Assembly: GCA_022072445.1 (NCBI GenBank)
Contig: JAJVHV010000007.1
Location: 118,322-182,321, forward strand
DNA length: 64,000 nucleotides
DNA from: Phycisphaerae bacterium
Lineage (GTDB): Bacteria > Planctomycetota > Phycisphaerae > UBA1845 > Fen-1342
Direction of reading: 5' to 3'
Shown here: positions 1-9,168 of the stretch, piece after piece
How positions within the stretch are numbered: the first letter of the stretch is position 1
Layout of the letters: the number at the start of each line of letters is the position of its first letter
Translations under genes and position numbers: made by a program
Notes under the pieces: generated by a model
Databases searched by the model: none
What the model saw: only the letters and a program-made list of their open reading frames with translations
Told to the model about the DNA's origin: nothing

Positions 1-2000
1 GCTCGGCCAGTAAACCCCTTGCTGACGCGCGCGGCTCGGTTCCAGCGCCGCGCGATCCGCACCGCGCGATCCGCGCTGCGCCGCCGCGCGATCCGAGCCT
101 CGCCGCGCTATCCGCTCCGCCCCGCGCGATTCGAGCCCCGACCCCGCCTGTCCGAGCCCCGACCGTAAGGGAGGGGTTTCTTCGCCCCCCGCGATACGAG
201 CCCCGACCCCGCCTGTCCGAGCCCCGACCGTAAGGGAGGGGTTTCTTCGCCCCGCGCCAGAATCCCTCGACCGCAACCCACACTCCGGCTCGGCCAGTAA
301 ACCCCTTGCTGACGCGCGCGGCTCGGTTCCAGCGCCGCGCGATCCGCACCGCGCGATCCGCGCTGCGCCGCCGCGCGATCCGAGCCTCGCCGCGCTATCC
401 GCTCCGCCCCGCGCCATCCGAGCCGCGACCCCGCCTGTCCGAGCCCCGACCGTAAGGGAGGGGTTTCTTCGCCCCGCGCCAGAATCCCTCGACCGCAACC
501 CACACTCCGGCTCGGCCAGGAAACCGCTTGCTGACGCGCGCGGCTCGGTTCCAGCGCCGCGCGATCCGCACCGCGCGGTCCGCGCTGCGCCGCCGCGCGA
601 TCCGAGCCTCGCCGCGCCATCCGAGCCCCGACCGTAAGGGAGGGGTTTCTTAGCCCCGCGCGAGAATCCCTCGACCGCAGCGCGCACTCCGGCTCGGCCA
701 GTAAACCCCTTGCTGACGCGCGCGGCTCGGTTCCAGCACCCGCGCGATCCGAGCCGCGCCGCGCCATCCGAGCCCCGACCGTAAGGGAGGGGTTTCTTCG
801 CCCCGCGCCAGAATCCCTCGACCGCAGCGCGCACTCCCGCTCGGCCAGGAAACCGCTTGCTGACGCGCGCGGCTCGGTTCCAGCGCCGCGCGATCCGAGC
901 CGCGCCGCGCCATCCGAGCCCCGACCGTAAGGGAGGGGTTTCTTCGCCCCGCGCGAGAATCCCTCGACCGCAACCCACACTCCGGCTCGGCCAGGAAACC
1001 GCTTGCTGACGCGCGCGGCTCGGTTCCAGCGATCCGAGCCCCGCCGCGCGATCCGAGCCCCGACCGTAAGGGAGGGGTTTCTTCGCCCCGCGCCAGAATC
1101 CCTCGACCGCAGCGCGCACTCCGGCTCGGCCAGGAAACCGCTTGCTGACGCGCGCGGCTCGGTTCCAGCGCCGCGCGATCCGAGCCCCGACCCCGCCTGT
1201 CCGAGCCCCGACCGTAAGGGAGGGGTTTCTTCGCCCCGCGCCAGAATCCCTCGACCGCAGCGCGCACTCCCGCTCGGCCAGGAAACCGCTTGCTGACGCG
1301 CGCGGCTCGGTTCCAGCACCCGCGCGATCCGAGCCGCGACCGCACAATCCGAGCCCCGACCGTAAGGGAGGGGTTTCTTCGCCCCGCGCCAGAATCCGTC
1401 GACCGCAGCGCGCACTCCCGCTCGGCCAGGAAACCGCTTGCTGACGCGCGCGGCTCGGTTCCGTCCCCGCGCGAGCCGCGCGAACCGCGCTGCGCCGCCG
1501 CGCCATCCGAGCCTCGCCGCGCCATCCGCTCCGCGCCGCGCGATCCGAGCCTCGCCGCACAATCCGAGCCGCGACCCCGCCTGTCCGAGCCCCGACCGTA
1601 AGGGAGGGGTTTCTTCGCCCCGCGCGAGAATCCCTCGACCGCAACCCACCCTCCGGCTCGGCCAGTAAACCCCTTGCTGACGCGCGCGGCTCGGTTCCAG
1701 CGCCGCGCGATCCGCACCGCGCGGTCCGCGCTGCGCCGCCGCGCGATCCGAGCCGCGCCGCGCGATCCGAGCCGCGACCCCGCCTGTCCGAGCCCCGACC
1801 GTAAGGGAGGGGTTTCTTAGCCCCGCGCGAGAATCCCTCGACCGCAGCGCGCACTCCGGCTCGGCCAGGAAACCGCTTGCTGACGCGCGCGGCTCGGTTC
1901 CAGCGATCCGAGCCCCGACCCCGCCTGTCCGAGCCCCGACCGTAAGGGAGGGGTTTCTTAGCCCCGCGCGAGAATCCCTCGACCGCAGCCCACACACCAG
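1..2000. repeat. GC-rich interspersed repeat array, about 12 units
   Basis: Two alternating cores recur with irregular spacing of roughly 60-290 bases. Core A (CTTGCTGACGCGCGCGGCTC and flanks) occurs about 11 times, for example near 17, 306, 528, 710, 857, 1002, 1141, 1289, 1438, 1674 and 1877. Core B (CCGACCGTAAGGGAGGGGTT) occurs about 12 times, for example near 163, 226, 448, 629, 777, 922, 1061, 1208, 1359, 1594, 1797 and 1938. Between them are variable numbers of CGCGCGATCCGAGCC-like words. Long stop-free frames on both strands come from composition and repetition; their translations (PYGRGS, SLTVGAR, ADARGS) are typical planctomycete repeat translations, so I do not call a gene. The array continues past the left edge and ends about 50 bases before metF. 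Core B is related to the repeat at 13580-13930. Confidence 0.9.
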
Positions 2001-2051
2001 CTCGCCCAGGAGACCATTCAGGAATCGGTTTCTAAGTTAGAATCCCCCACC

Positions 2052-2948
2052 ATGCGCATCCGCGAACTGCTCTCCTGCGGCCGGCCCAGCATCTCCTTCG
2101 AATTCTTCCCGCCCAAAAACGGCGGCGGTTTCGACCAGCTCCGCTCCACCATCGCCGCGCTCGCCGTCCTGCACCCCACCTTCGTCTCGGTCACCTACGG
2201 CGCCGGCGGAAGCACCCGCGACAGGACCATCGACCTCGTCACCCACCTCCGCCGCGACTATGGCATCGAGGCCATGGCCCACCTGACCTGCGTCGGCGCC
2301 TCACGCGACGAGTTGCGCGGCGTTCTCGAACGTCTCGCCGCCGCGGAAGTCGAAAACGTGCTCGCGCTGCGCGGCGATCCGCCGCAGGGCCAAGCCGAGT
2401 TCCGGCCGCATGCCGCCGGTTTCGCACATGCCAACGAGCTGGCGGCGTTCATCCGCGCGGGCTTCAATTTCTGCGTCGGCGGCGCCTGCTACCCGGAAAA
2501 ACACGTCGAGGCGGTCAGCCTGGAGGACGATCTGGCGCGGCTGAAGGACAAGGTGAAAGCGGGCTGCGAATTCCTGATTTCGCAGTTGTTCTTCGATAAT
2601 CAGCGCTTCTTCGATTTCGTCGCCCGCGCCCGGGCGCTGGGCATCGGCGTGCCGATCATCCCCGGCATCATGCCGATCACCAACGTGGCGCAAGTCGAGC
2701 GCTTCACGCAGATGTGCGGCGCCAGCATTCCTGAGCCGTTGCTCGGCGAACTACGAATGCGCAGCGACGACCCGCAGGCCGTGCTCTCGCTCGGTGTGGC
2801 GCACGCCACCGCGCAATGCCTCGAACTCCTGCAGCGCGGCGCGCCCGGCATCCACTTCTACACGCTGAATCGCTCCCCCGCCACGCGCACCATCCTGATG
2901 GCCATCCGCACCGTCTATCCCCCGGCGCGCACACCCGCCGGCATCTGA
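2052..2948 (+). CDS. metF: Methylenetetrahydrofolate reductase
   Basis: A 298-residue protein of normal length for bacterial MetF, the FAD-dependent enzyme that reduces 5,10-methylenetetrahydrofolate to the 5-methyl form for methionine synthesis in the cytoplasm. Seen directly: FEFFPPK near residue 16, with Glu17 in the position of the catalytic acid; VSVTYGAGGSTR near 46; LRGDPP near 105; the GGACYPEKH segment; and a C-terminal HFYTLNRS segment, all family signatures of the TIM barrel. The ATG at 2052 directly precedes the conserved N-terminus. No clear Shine-Dalgarno is visible. A TAGAAT hexamer at 2038-2043 would place the transcript start almost on the ATG, so leaderless expression is possible. 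The gene stands alone between the repeat array and a minus-strand gene. Confidence 0.95.
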   Translation: MRIRELLSCGRPSISFEFFPPKNGGGFDQLRSTIAALAVLHPTFVSVTYGAGGSTRDRTIDLVTHLRRDYGIEAMAHLTCVGASRDELRGVLERLAAAEVENVLALRGDPPQGQAEFRPHAAGFAHANELAAFIRAGFNFCVGGACYPEKHVEAVSLEDDLARLKDKVKAGCEFLISQLFFDNQRFFDFVARARALGIGVPIIPGIMPITNVAQVERFTQMCGASIPEPLLGELRMRSDDPQAVLSLGVAHATAQCLELLQRGAPGIHFYTLNRSPATRTILMAIRTVYPPARTPAGI

Positions 2949-3005
2949 CAGCGTCGGCGACGCACGCATCGGGGCGCGTTCCCGGTGCCGCGCACCGACC
3001 CCGGC

Positions 3006-3227
3006 TCACCCGCCGCCGCCCGTCACGCCCTCGCTGGTGAAGCCGTACTTCTCCTCCGTGCGAATCGGCGCGTCTTTTTTCTTCTTCTCGGCCGCCGGGC
3101 TCTCCGCCGCCGGCCGCGCCGCGGTCCCGCTGTTACCACTTTCCTGCTTCTGGAAATACGTGATCGCCGCAATCGCGCCCCCGATCACGATCACCAGAAC
3201 GAGCAGTCCTTTGATCATCCTCTGCAT
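3006..3227 (-). CDS. Small single-pass membrane protein, function unknown
   Basis: A 73-residue protein. Residues 5-25 form one hydrophobic segment (LLVLVIVIGGAIAAITYF), followed by a polar, lysine- and alanine-rich tail with KKKKD and a glycine end. A good ribosome binding site, GAGGTGA, lies four to five bases before the ATG at 3227, which supports a real gene. It is convergent with metF and divergent from the mscS-like gene, so it is probably its own transcript. I do not recognise a family; the tail would be cytoplasmic or periplasmic depending on insertion. Confidence 0.6.
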   Translation of the reverse strand: MQRMIKGLLVLVIVIGGAIAAITYFQKQESGNSGTAARPAAESPAAEKKKKDAPIRTEEKYGFTSEGVTGGGG

Positions 3228-3417
3228 GGGTCACCTCATGAGCTGACCCCCACATCATACCCGCTCGAACGAACATTGGACTGCGTTCGCCGCGGGTCGG
3301 CGCGGCGACCGGTGGACGGGGATGTCCACCTTCCAGATAATCGCGGCGTGCGGTAGTCCCGTGCACGTCGTCGCGCGATAGCTTCCAGCTTCCCGACTTG
3401 CAGCGAGGTCATCAGAC

Positions 3418-4383
3418 ATGCGTCGAACCACTCACGCCGTGACGCTCGTCGCGGCGCTCGCGGCCGCCAGCGTCGCGCAGTCGCAGGACGCGCCCAAACC
3501 CAAACCCGTCACCACCAGCGACGCGGAAGTCAGCGCCGCCGATCTCGAGCTGCTCGCCAAACCGCTGACCAAGGCCGAGCTGACCGTCGAGGCCGACGCC
3601 TGGCTCGGCCTGCTGCGCGAGAAAGTCAGCGAGATCAGCGCCGCCGAAGTCGCCGCCGGCCGCGCCACCGCCGCCGAGGAGAAGACCCGCTTGCTCGAAG
3701 TCGCCGCCAAGGCCCGCGACGAGCGGACGCGGCGGATCGACCGGCTCAACGTGATCCTGGCCGCGCTCCGCGCCAAGGGCGGCAAGAGCGACGAGTACGA
3801 TGCCTACGTCAACGCCGTCAGCGGCATCAGCATGAAGATCACCGACGCCGCCGCGACCTGGACCGCCGTCATGAACTGGCTCAAGAGCGGCGAGGGCGGC
3901 TTGCGCTACGGAAAGAACGCGGTGCTGTTCGTGTTCACACTGATGGTGTTCCAGGTGCTGGCGTCCGTGCTGGCGCGGATCATGTCGCGCGCCATGACCG
4001 CCTTCAAGAACGTCTCGAAACTGCTCGCCGACTTCGTCATCAACACGACCCGCAAGTGCGTCCTCTTCGTCGGTTTCGTCGTCGCCCTCTCGATGCTGGA
4101 AGTCAACATCGGTCCCTTCCTCGCCGCCATGGGCGCCGCCGGCTTCGTCATCGGCTTCGCCCTCCAGGGCACCCTCAGCAATTTCGCCGCCGGCGTCATG
4201 ATCCTGCTCTATCGCCCCTACGACCTGAACGACCACGTGATCATCGCCGGCGTCAACGGCCGCGTCGTCGCCATGACACTCGTCTCAACCATCGTCGAAA
4301 ACGCCGACAAGCACGTCGTCACCATCCCCAATTCATCCATCTGGGGTGGCACGATCACGCGGCTCACCAGCGCCGCCGCATAG
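3418..4383 (+). CDS. MscS-like mechanosensitive channel with shortened C-terminus
   Basis: A 321-residue protein: a signal peptide (about 1-22), a charged helical periplasmic stretch (about 35-125), then three membrane segments at roughly 162-189, 205-228 and 232-265. The pore helix and adjoining beta domain carry MscS hallmarks: GFVIGFALQGTLSNFAAG, the RPYDLNDHV segment, and VTIPNSSIWGGTI. Members of this family open under membrane tension to release solutes. In E. coli MscS more than 100 residues of alpha/beta cytoplasmic cage follow the 'IPN..I..G.I' strand; here the protein ends 11 residues after GGT. The stop at 4381-4383 lies 14 bases from the end of the convergent DUF2723 gene, so the cage may have been lost or the channel may be a natural short form. 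A GAGGT site lies about 9 bases before the ATG. Confidence 0.85.
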   Translation: MRRTTHAVTLVAALAAASVAQSQDAPKPKPVTTSDAEVSAADLELLAKPLTKAELTVEADAWLGLLREKVSEISAAEVAAGRATAAEEKTRLLEVAAKARDERTRRIDRLNVILAALRAKGGKSDEYDAYVNAVSGISMKITDAAATWTAVMNWLKSGEGGLRYGKNAVLFVFTLMVFQVLASVLARIMSRAMTAFKNVSKLLADFVINTTRKCVLFVGFVVALSMLEVNIGPFLAAMGAAGFVIGFALQGTLSNFAAGVMILLYRPYDLNDHVIIAGVNGRVVAMTLVSTIVENADKHVVTIPNSSIWGGTITRLTSAAA

Positions 4384-4396
4384 CACGCGCGCGCGG

Positions 4397-6061
4397 CTAC
4401 GGCGCCGCCTGCAGCAGCCCCACCTCGCGCAGCGCCGCCGGCGTCCGAAGCGCGAGCTGCCGCTGCTCCTCCGGACCCAGTTCGCCCGCCGGCAGAAACA
4501 CGCTGCCGCCGCGCGACGCCATGCGACTCAGAATCCGAAGGCAATCTTCGTCCGAATGCGTCGCGTAGAGGTTGATGATCTGCACATCGGGCCGGTTGTC
4601 TTCGACGTGATACATATAGCGCAGGACCGTCGCGAAGTCGTATTGGGCAATGATGGTGCCCCCCTGCGGCAGCGCCGCCGCCGCCAGCCGCCGGGCGTTG
4701 GCCTGCTGCGCCGCTTCCGCCGGCGTCGAGCGATCCAGCGCGCCGTAGTTCGCCAGCAGCAGAAACACGGGCGGCAGCACCGCCACCAGCCACGCTACCC
4801 CACACAGCATTTGCTGCCGGGCACGGCCGCCACCCGCAACGCCCGCGCCGCGGCCGTCGAGCGCCGCCACACTCAGTCCCAGCAGAATCGCCAGCCCCGC
4901 CAGCCCCGGCACGACGAAATCCAGATTGTCCGCCGGATGGTGCCAGAGGTAGAACCCCAGGTTGCCCACCCACATCAGCCCGCCCAACACGACCCACGGC
5001 CGGAAACGCCGCCAGCAGCACACGCCGCCCACAGCCAGCAGCAGCCCCAGCAGCCCGATATTGACGCCATGCCGCAGCTCGGAGCGCTTCTGCTGCGCCA
5101 CGGCGTCGCTGCCCGTGAACCGCGGCGCGACCACGTCGAGGCCCGACGCAGTCCAGAAATACTTGTCCAGATCCCACGCCAGTTGCCCGGCCGGCCCCGC
5201 GGCCCGCTCCCGCGCCCACAGCAGCCCCAGCGAATACGCCGCCGCGTCGCCGAGCCGCGCCTCGACGGGGCGTGCCTCCGGGCGTTTCGCGTCGGGATAG
5301 AGAATCGCGTCGAGCGTCGCATCGTCGCGCGCGTGGAGGAGCCTCGAGTCCTCGCGCCACGCCATGTAGCCGACCGAACCGAACCACGGCATCACCGCGA
5401 GCAGGACACAGACCGCGAGCTGACCCAACCGAACTCTCGGCCGCGCTTCCAGCGCCAGCCACGCGCCCGCAAACGCCGGTAGCACGAACACTTCCGGCGG
5501 CCGGTTCGCCACCGCCAGCCCCAGCAGCAGCGCGCTCAGATACAGCCAGCGCGCCGCGCCGCCCGCCGCGAAGCGCACCGTCGTGTACACCGCCAGCAGC
5601 AGAAACATGCCGTAGAAGACGTACACCTCGGCGATCAGGCACTGCCGCCAGTACGCGCTGCTCAGCGCCAGCGTCAGCGCCGCGCTCATTCCCGCCGCGG
5701 TGCTGCCCGTCATCCGCCGCACGCTGAAGTGCAGCGCGATCGCTCCGACGATGCCGCACAGCATCATCAGCAGATTGACGCGCCAAGCGACGCCGCCGGG
5801 AATCGGCAGGAATTGAAACAGCCAGCCCGCGACAATCTCGATCGGATACCCCGGACGATGCGCGATCCCCAGGAGCGGAATCATGGTCTGCAGCTCGGCC
5901 GAGTCGCCGTCGCCGACGCCGGGATGCAGCGTCGTCCCGTACACCGCACTCAGAGTGATGATCAGCAGCGCCGCGCTGCTCCACGCCGCGACGCCTGCGC
6001 GACGCGCGCCGGCCTCGGTCGCCTCTGCTCGCCCCTCGCCGTCCGGCGCCGCCGCGCTCAC
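4397..6061 (-). CDS. DUF2723 multispanning membrane protein (GT-C-like glycosyltransferase)
   Basis: A 554-residue integral membrane protein with about ten hydrophobic segments. The N-terminal block GDGDSAELQTM (about 50-60) followed by AHRPGYPIE (about 67-75) is the DUF2723 signature. This family resembles GT-C protein O-mannosyltransferases, where the acidic residues of the first periplasmic loop are catalytic, so transfer of a lipid-linked sugar at the periplasmic face is plausible but inferred. The C-terminal part has a soluble segment with YDFATVLRYMYHVEDNRPD. The start is a GTG at 6061 overlapping the upstream stop as GTGA (6058-6061), indicating translational coupling to the cystathionine synthase homologue, although no metabolic link is apparent. 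Confidence 0.75.
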   Translation of the reverse strand: MSAAAPDGEGRAEATEAGARRAGVAAWSSAALLIITLSAVYGTTLHPGVGDGDSAELQTMIPLLGIAHRPGYPIEIVAGWLFQFLPIPGGVAWRVNLLMMLCGIVGAIALHFSVRRMTGSTAAGMSAALTLALSSAYWRQCLIAEVYVFYGMFLLLAVYTTVRFAAGGAARWLYLSALLLGLAVANRPPEVFVLPAFAGAWLALEARPRVRLGQLAVCVLLAVMPWFGSVGYMAWREDSRLLHARDDATLDAILYPDAKRPEARPVEARLGDAAAYSLGLLWARERAAGPAGQLAWDLDKYFWTASGLDVVAPRFTGSDAVAQQKRSELRHGVNIGLLGLLLAVGGVCCWRRFRPWVVLGGLMWVGNLGFYLWHHPADNLDFVVPGLAGLAILLGLSVAALDGRGAGVAGGGRARQQMLCGVAWLVAVLPPVFLLLANYGALDRSTPAEAAQQANARRLAAAALPQGGTIIAQYDFATVLRYMYHVEDNRPDVQIINLYATHSDEDCLRILSRMASRGGSVFLPAGELGPEEQRQLALRTPAALREVGLLQAAP

Positions 6062-7440
6062 ACCGTCGCCGCGTCGCCGCGCTGCCGTGCGGCGACGTCC
6101 CAGAAATTGACCAGGTCGATGCGCGTGATGATGCCGCAGATCTTGCCGTCGCGCCGCACGATCACGCCCGTGTTACCGCTCATCAGCATGCGATACACCT
6201 CGTCGACCGTGACGGTCTCGGCCACCTCGGGCAGCGGGCGGGCCATGATCTCGCGCAGCTTGACGCGATACGGATTGCTCCGCTCGTGTAGCAGCCGGGC
6301 GATGGTCACTTCCTGAATCCCGCCCACGACGCGCTCGTCTTCGATGATCGGAACCTGCGAGATCGCCTGCTCGCGGAACAGGTTGATCGCGTCCTGCATC
6401 GTGTGCTCGGGAGACAGCGCGAAAAGCTCGCGATCCCCCAATCCCGCCAGAACGTCCGCCGCCGTGCTCGGCGCCCGCTCCGCGTCCAGATAACCATTCT
6501 CGCGCATCCACTCGTCGTTATAGCACTTGCTCAGATAATTGCGGCCCGTGTCCGGCATCACCACCACCAGCAGATCGTCGCGCGTCAGACGCTCCGCATA
6601 CTTCAGCGCCGCCGCCGCGCACGTCCCACAAGACCCGCCGATCAGCAGCCCCTCCATCCGGGCGATGCGGCGGGCGGTCAGGAACGACTCGGCGTCCGTG
6701 ACGCGCACCCACTCGTCGACCATCTGGCTGTTGAGCGTCTGCGGCACGTAGTCTTCCCCGATGCCCTCGACCTTCCACGGCTTGGGTGTCCCGCCCGAGA
6801 GCACCGACCCGTCCGGATCGGCCCCGATGATGCGGATTCTCGGATTACGCTCCTTGAGATACTTGCCCACGCCGGAGATCGTTCCGCCTGTGCCGATGCC
6901 GCTCACAAAGCAGGTTACGCGACCCTGCGTCTGCTCCCAGATCTCCGGCCCCGTAGAGAGATAGTGCGCCTCGGGGTTGTTCATGTTCGTGAATTGGTTC
7001 GGCTGCCACGCGTTCGGAATCTCGTTCCGCAGCCGCTTGGCCACGCTGGCGTAGCTGTCCGGCGAATCGGGCGGCACGTTCGTCGGAACGATCACCACCT
7101 CGCCGCCGTACGCCTTGAGCAGGTCGATCTTCTCGCTGCTCATCTTGTCGGGCATGACGAACACGCAGCGATAACCCTTCACCGCCGCCACCATCGCCAG
7201 CCCGACGCCCGTGTTTCCCGACGTCGCCTCGATGATCGTCGTCACGCCCGGCCGGATTGTGCCGTCGCGCTCGGCCTTCTCGATCATGGCCCGCGCAATG
7301 CGGTCCTTGATGCTCTGACCCGGGTTGAAGAACTCCACCTTCGCGTAGATTGGACACGGCAACCCCTCGGCGACGCGGTTGAGTCGGATGAGGGGCGTGC
7401 GGCCGATTGTTTCGAGGACGCTGTTAAATGTTCCGTACAT
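6058..7440 (-). CDS. PLP-dependent cystathionine beta-synthase/cysteine synthase with two CBS domains
   Basis: A 460-residue protein. Residues 1-320 are a fold-type II PLP enzyme: TIGRTPLIRL near 11, the PLP lysine in GQSIKDR (Lys45), EATSGNTG near 72, and the GIGTGGTISG phosphate loop. Residues about 330-460 hold two CBS repeats (ISQVPIIEDERVVGG and TGVIVRRDGKICGIITR), as in cystathionine beta-synthase, where they sense adenosyl ligands. The reaction is beta-replacement on serine or O-acetylserine giving cystathionine or cysteine. The frame is open to 7821, but homology begins at MYGTF, so the ATG at 7438-7440 is chosen. Whether it is CBS or CysK-like in substrate choice cannot be settled by eye. 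Confidence 0.88.
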   Translation of the reverse strand: MYGTFNSVLETIGRTPLIRLNRVAEGLPCPIYAKVEFFNPGQSIKDRIARAMIEKAERDGTIRPGVTTIIEATSGNTGVGLAMVAAVKGYRCVFVMPDKMSSEKIDLLKAYGGEVVIVPTNVPPDSPDSYASVAKRLRNEIPNAWQPNQFTNMNNPEAHYLSTGPEIWEQTQGRVTCFVSGIGTGGTISGVGKYLKERNPRIRIIGADPDGSVLSGGTPKPWKVEGIGEDYVPQTLNSQMVDEWVRVTDAESFLTARRIARMEGLLIGGSCGTCAAAALKYAERLTRDDLLVVVMPDTGRNYLSKCYNDEWMRENGYLDAERAPSTAADVLAGLGDRELFALSPEHTMQDAINLFREQAISQVPIIEDERVVGGIQEVTIARLLHERSNPYRVKLREIMARPLPEVAETVTVDEVYRMLMSGNTGVIVRRDGKICGIITRIDLVNFWDVAARQRGDAATV

Positions 7441-8118
7441 CAGGCACTCGTTTCGCAAACGTGGACGCGCCAAGGGGTTCCGCGACAGGCACGTGAGAAT
7501 CCTACCGGCGCGCGGCTTGCGGTCAATTCCATCGTCCGGCTGGCGCGACTTCGCTCTGCTGGCGACGTTATCGGCAGTGCGAGCGATCGTGGGCCGCGGG
7601 CGCGAGGAAACGCCGCAACCACTTGCGTTCATTGGCGTTACGCGAATTGGCGCGGCCGGGCCGTGTCGCGGGCAACGGCGGCGCAGATTCCGCGGCGTGC
7701 TCGGAAAGTCCAGCGGCTGTCGCGCGACTGGCTTCGATTCGGCGACGGCTCGCGGATGGCGGCGATGGTGCGGGCGGCGCGGGGCGCGATAACGGCTGGC
7801 GATGGCGTTCAGGCTTTTCATATTACTAGTATTCGTCGCTTTTCTAGATTGTCAAGTACGTGGTTTGGTTTTCTCCCCGGCGGCCCTGGTGCGGCTCAGC
7901 CTCGGGGTCTGATAACGAGCGTGCGGCGACGCACGCGGGAGGGGATTCCCGCGAGCCGGGTGGGGGATGGGATTCTCGCACCAGGGGATTCTCGCACAGC
8001 GGACCAGCGGGCGCAACGTTGGCCCTGCCGACGAGCGGCGAATCATCCGAACCCCTCACGCGAGTGAGGGGCCGGAGGCGCGGCGGGCGTAGGGCGTCGG
8101 GAACGTCGTCAGGGCACT
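7441..8118. other. Non-coding stretch upstream of the CBS-domain gene
   Basis: I see no supportable gene. The minus-strand frame of the cystathionine synthase stays open to 7821, but that extension is arginine-rich and lacks family features. Around 7816-7860 there is a conspicuous AT-rich patch in an otherwise GC-rich region, containing the promoter-like element listed separately. Near 8049-8064 a short inverted repeat (CCCCTCACGCGAGTGAGGGG) resembles the other local palindromic repeats. Confidence 0.5.
7826..7855 (-). promoter_or_regulatory. Possible sigma-70-type promoter
   Basis: On the minus strand, a perfect TTGACA at 7850-7855 is followed after 18 bases by TACTAG (7826-7831), a weak -10, in the only AT-rich patch of the region. 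Transcription would start near 7818 and give the CBS-domain gene a leader of about 380 bases, or a leaderless start at the ATG at 7821. The -10 match is poor, so this is tentative. Confidence 0.35.
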
Positions 8119-8466
8119 GAGGCGTCCTCGCCGTGCGACCCCCGACTGGCGTCGGGGGTTCGGATACGGCCGCCGACGCGCCGCACACGTCGTCAGGGCG
8201 CGGAGGCGTCCTCGCCGTGCGACCCCCGACTGGCGTCGGGGGTTCGGATACGGCCGCCGACGCGCCGCACACGTCGTCAGGGCGCGGAGGCGTCCTCGCC
8301 GTGCGACCCCCGACTGGCGTCGGGGGTTCGGATACGGCCGCCGACGCGCCGCACACGTCGTCAGGGCACTGAGGCGTCCTCACCGTGCGACCCCCGACTG
8401 GCGTCGGGGGTTCGGATACGGCCGCCGACGCGCCGCACGCGTCGTCGGGGCGCAGAGGCGTCCTCA
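8119..8466. repeat. 84-bp tandem repeat, four units
   Basis: Units begin at 8119, 8203, 8287 and 8371, with a partial fifth at 8455, exactly 84 bases apart and nearly identical. Each has a perfect hairpin: ACCCCCGAC, loop TGGC, GTCGGGGGT. The 84-base period is a multiple of three, so frames stay open on both strands (28-residue repeats such as RPPTGVGGSD), but there is no start signal or domain; I treat it as non-coding. The array abuts the truncated 5' end of the propeller pseudogene. Confidence 0.92.
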
Positions 8467-8467
8467 C

Positions 8468-9090
8468 GGCTTCGAGACCGATTCCGTTCTGCGCTACGAC
8501 CGCCAGACCGGGGCGTTTCTCGGCCCGCTGGTCGCGCCCGGCGACAACGGACTGAACGGCCCGGACGTGGGCACGGTCTTCGGCCCGGACGGCGACCTCT
8601 ACGTTCCCAGCTTCTGGAACCACCGCGTACTGCGGTTCGACGGCCTCAGCGGCGCGTACGAGGGCGACTACATCCCCGCGGGTAGTGGCGGCTGACGCAG
8701 CCGCGGACGCTGCTCTGGCGCGAGGACGGCCAGGGCCACGTGCTGGCGTACGTCAGCAGCGACTCCGGCAACACAGTGCTACGCTACCGCGCCGCCGACG
8801 GATCGTTCTTCGACCAGTTCGTTCAGACCGGAGCCGGCCAGCTTCGTGGGGCGTCGGGCATGACCTTCGACCGCGACGGCGATTTGCTGGTCACGTCATG
8901 GCGCAACGACCGCGTCCTTCGCTACAGCGGGCAGGATGGTGCATTCATCGAGACGCTGATCGGCCCCGGCAATGGCGGAATCGACGGGCCGACCTTTGTC
9001 GCGCTCGTTCCGGAACCGGGCAGCGCCGCGTCGGCCGTCGCCGCGGCCCTCGCCGCGCTTCGCGCCCGCCGCGCGCGTCCATCCGCCTGA
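8468..9090 (+). pseudogene. Beta-propeller (NHL-like) PEP-CTERM protein, 5'-truncated and frameshifted
   Basis: In frame from 8468, 75 codons encode propeller-blade repeats (DSVLRYDRQTGAFLGPLV, GPDGDLYVPSFWNHRVLRFD) and stop at 8693-8695. The next frame, from about 8692, continues the same repeat pattern (NTVLRYRAADGSFFDQF, RDGDLLVTSWRNDRVLRY) and ends with VPEPGSAA, a hydrophobic stretch and RARRARPS. That is a PEP-CTERM sorting signal, recognised in other bacteria by an exosortase that anchors surface proteins. One base difference around 8689-8695 would restore a single frame. No start codon or signal peptide remains: homology begins directly at the end of the 84-bp array. Hence a pseudogene, unless the frameshift is a sequencing error. 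Confidence 0.8.
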
Positions 9091-9168
9091 GAAGCTCCTG
9101 AAAGGCGACATCCGCGCCCCTGGCGGAGCGCGGATGTGCGAATTCGCGCCGACCCTCCGGCGGCGCGT

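Noticed and set aside
108..1997. Long stop-free minus-strand frame (about 629 codons) and a second one across the repeat array
   Set aside because: Produced by GC-rich repeats with few stop codons; no start signal, no domain, low-complexity translation repeated in several frames.
4218..5984. Second long minus-strand frame over the DUF2723 gene
   Set aside because: Shadow frame; only the 4397-6061 frame shows membrane segments and the GDSAE/HRPGYP signature.
7441..7821. N-terminal extension of the CBS-domain enzyme to 7821
   Set aside because: The extension is low-complexity and basic, and family homology begins at 7440; kept only as a possible leader.
8133..8620. Coding frames through the 84-base array on both strands
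   Set aside because: The period is a multiple of three so frames stay open automatically; no ribosome site or recognisable domain.
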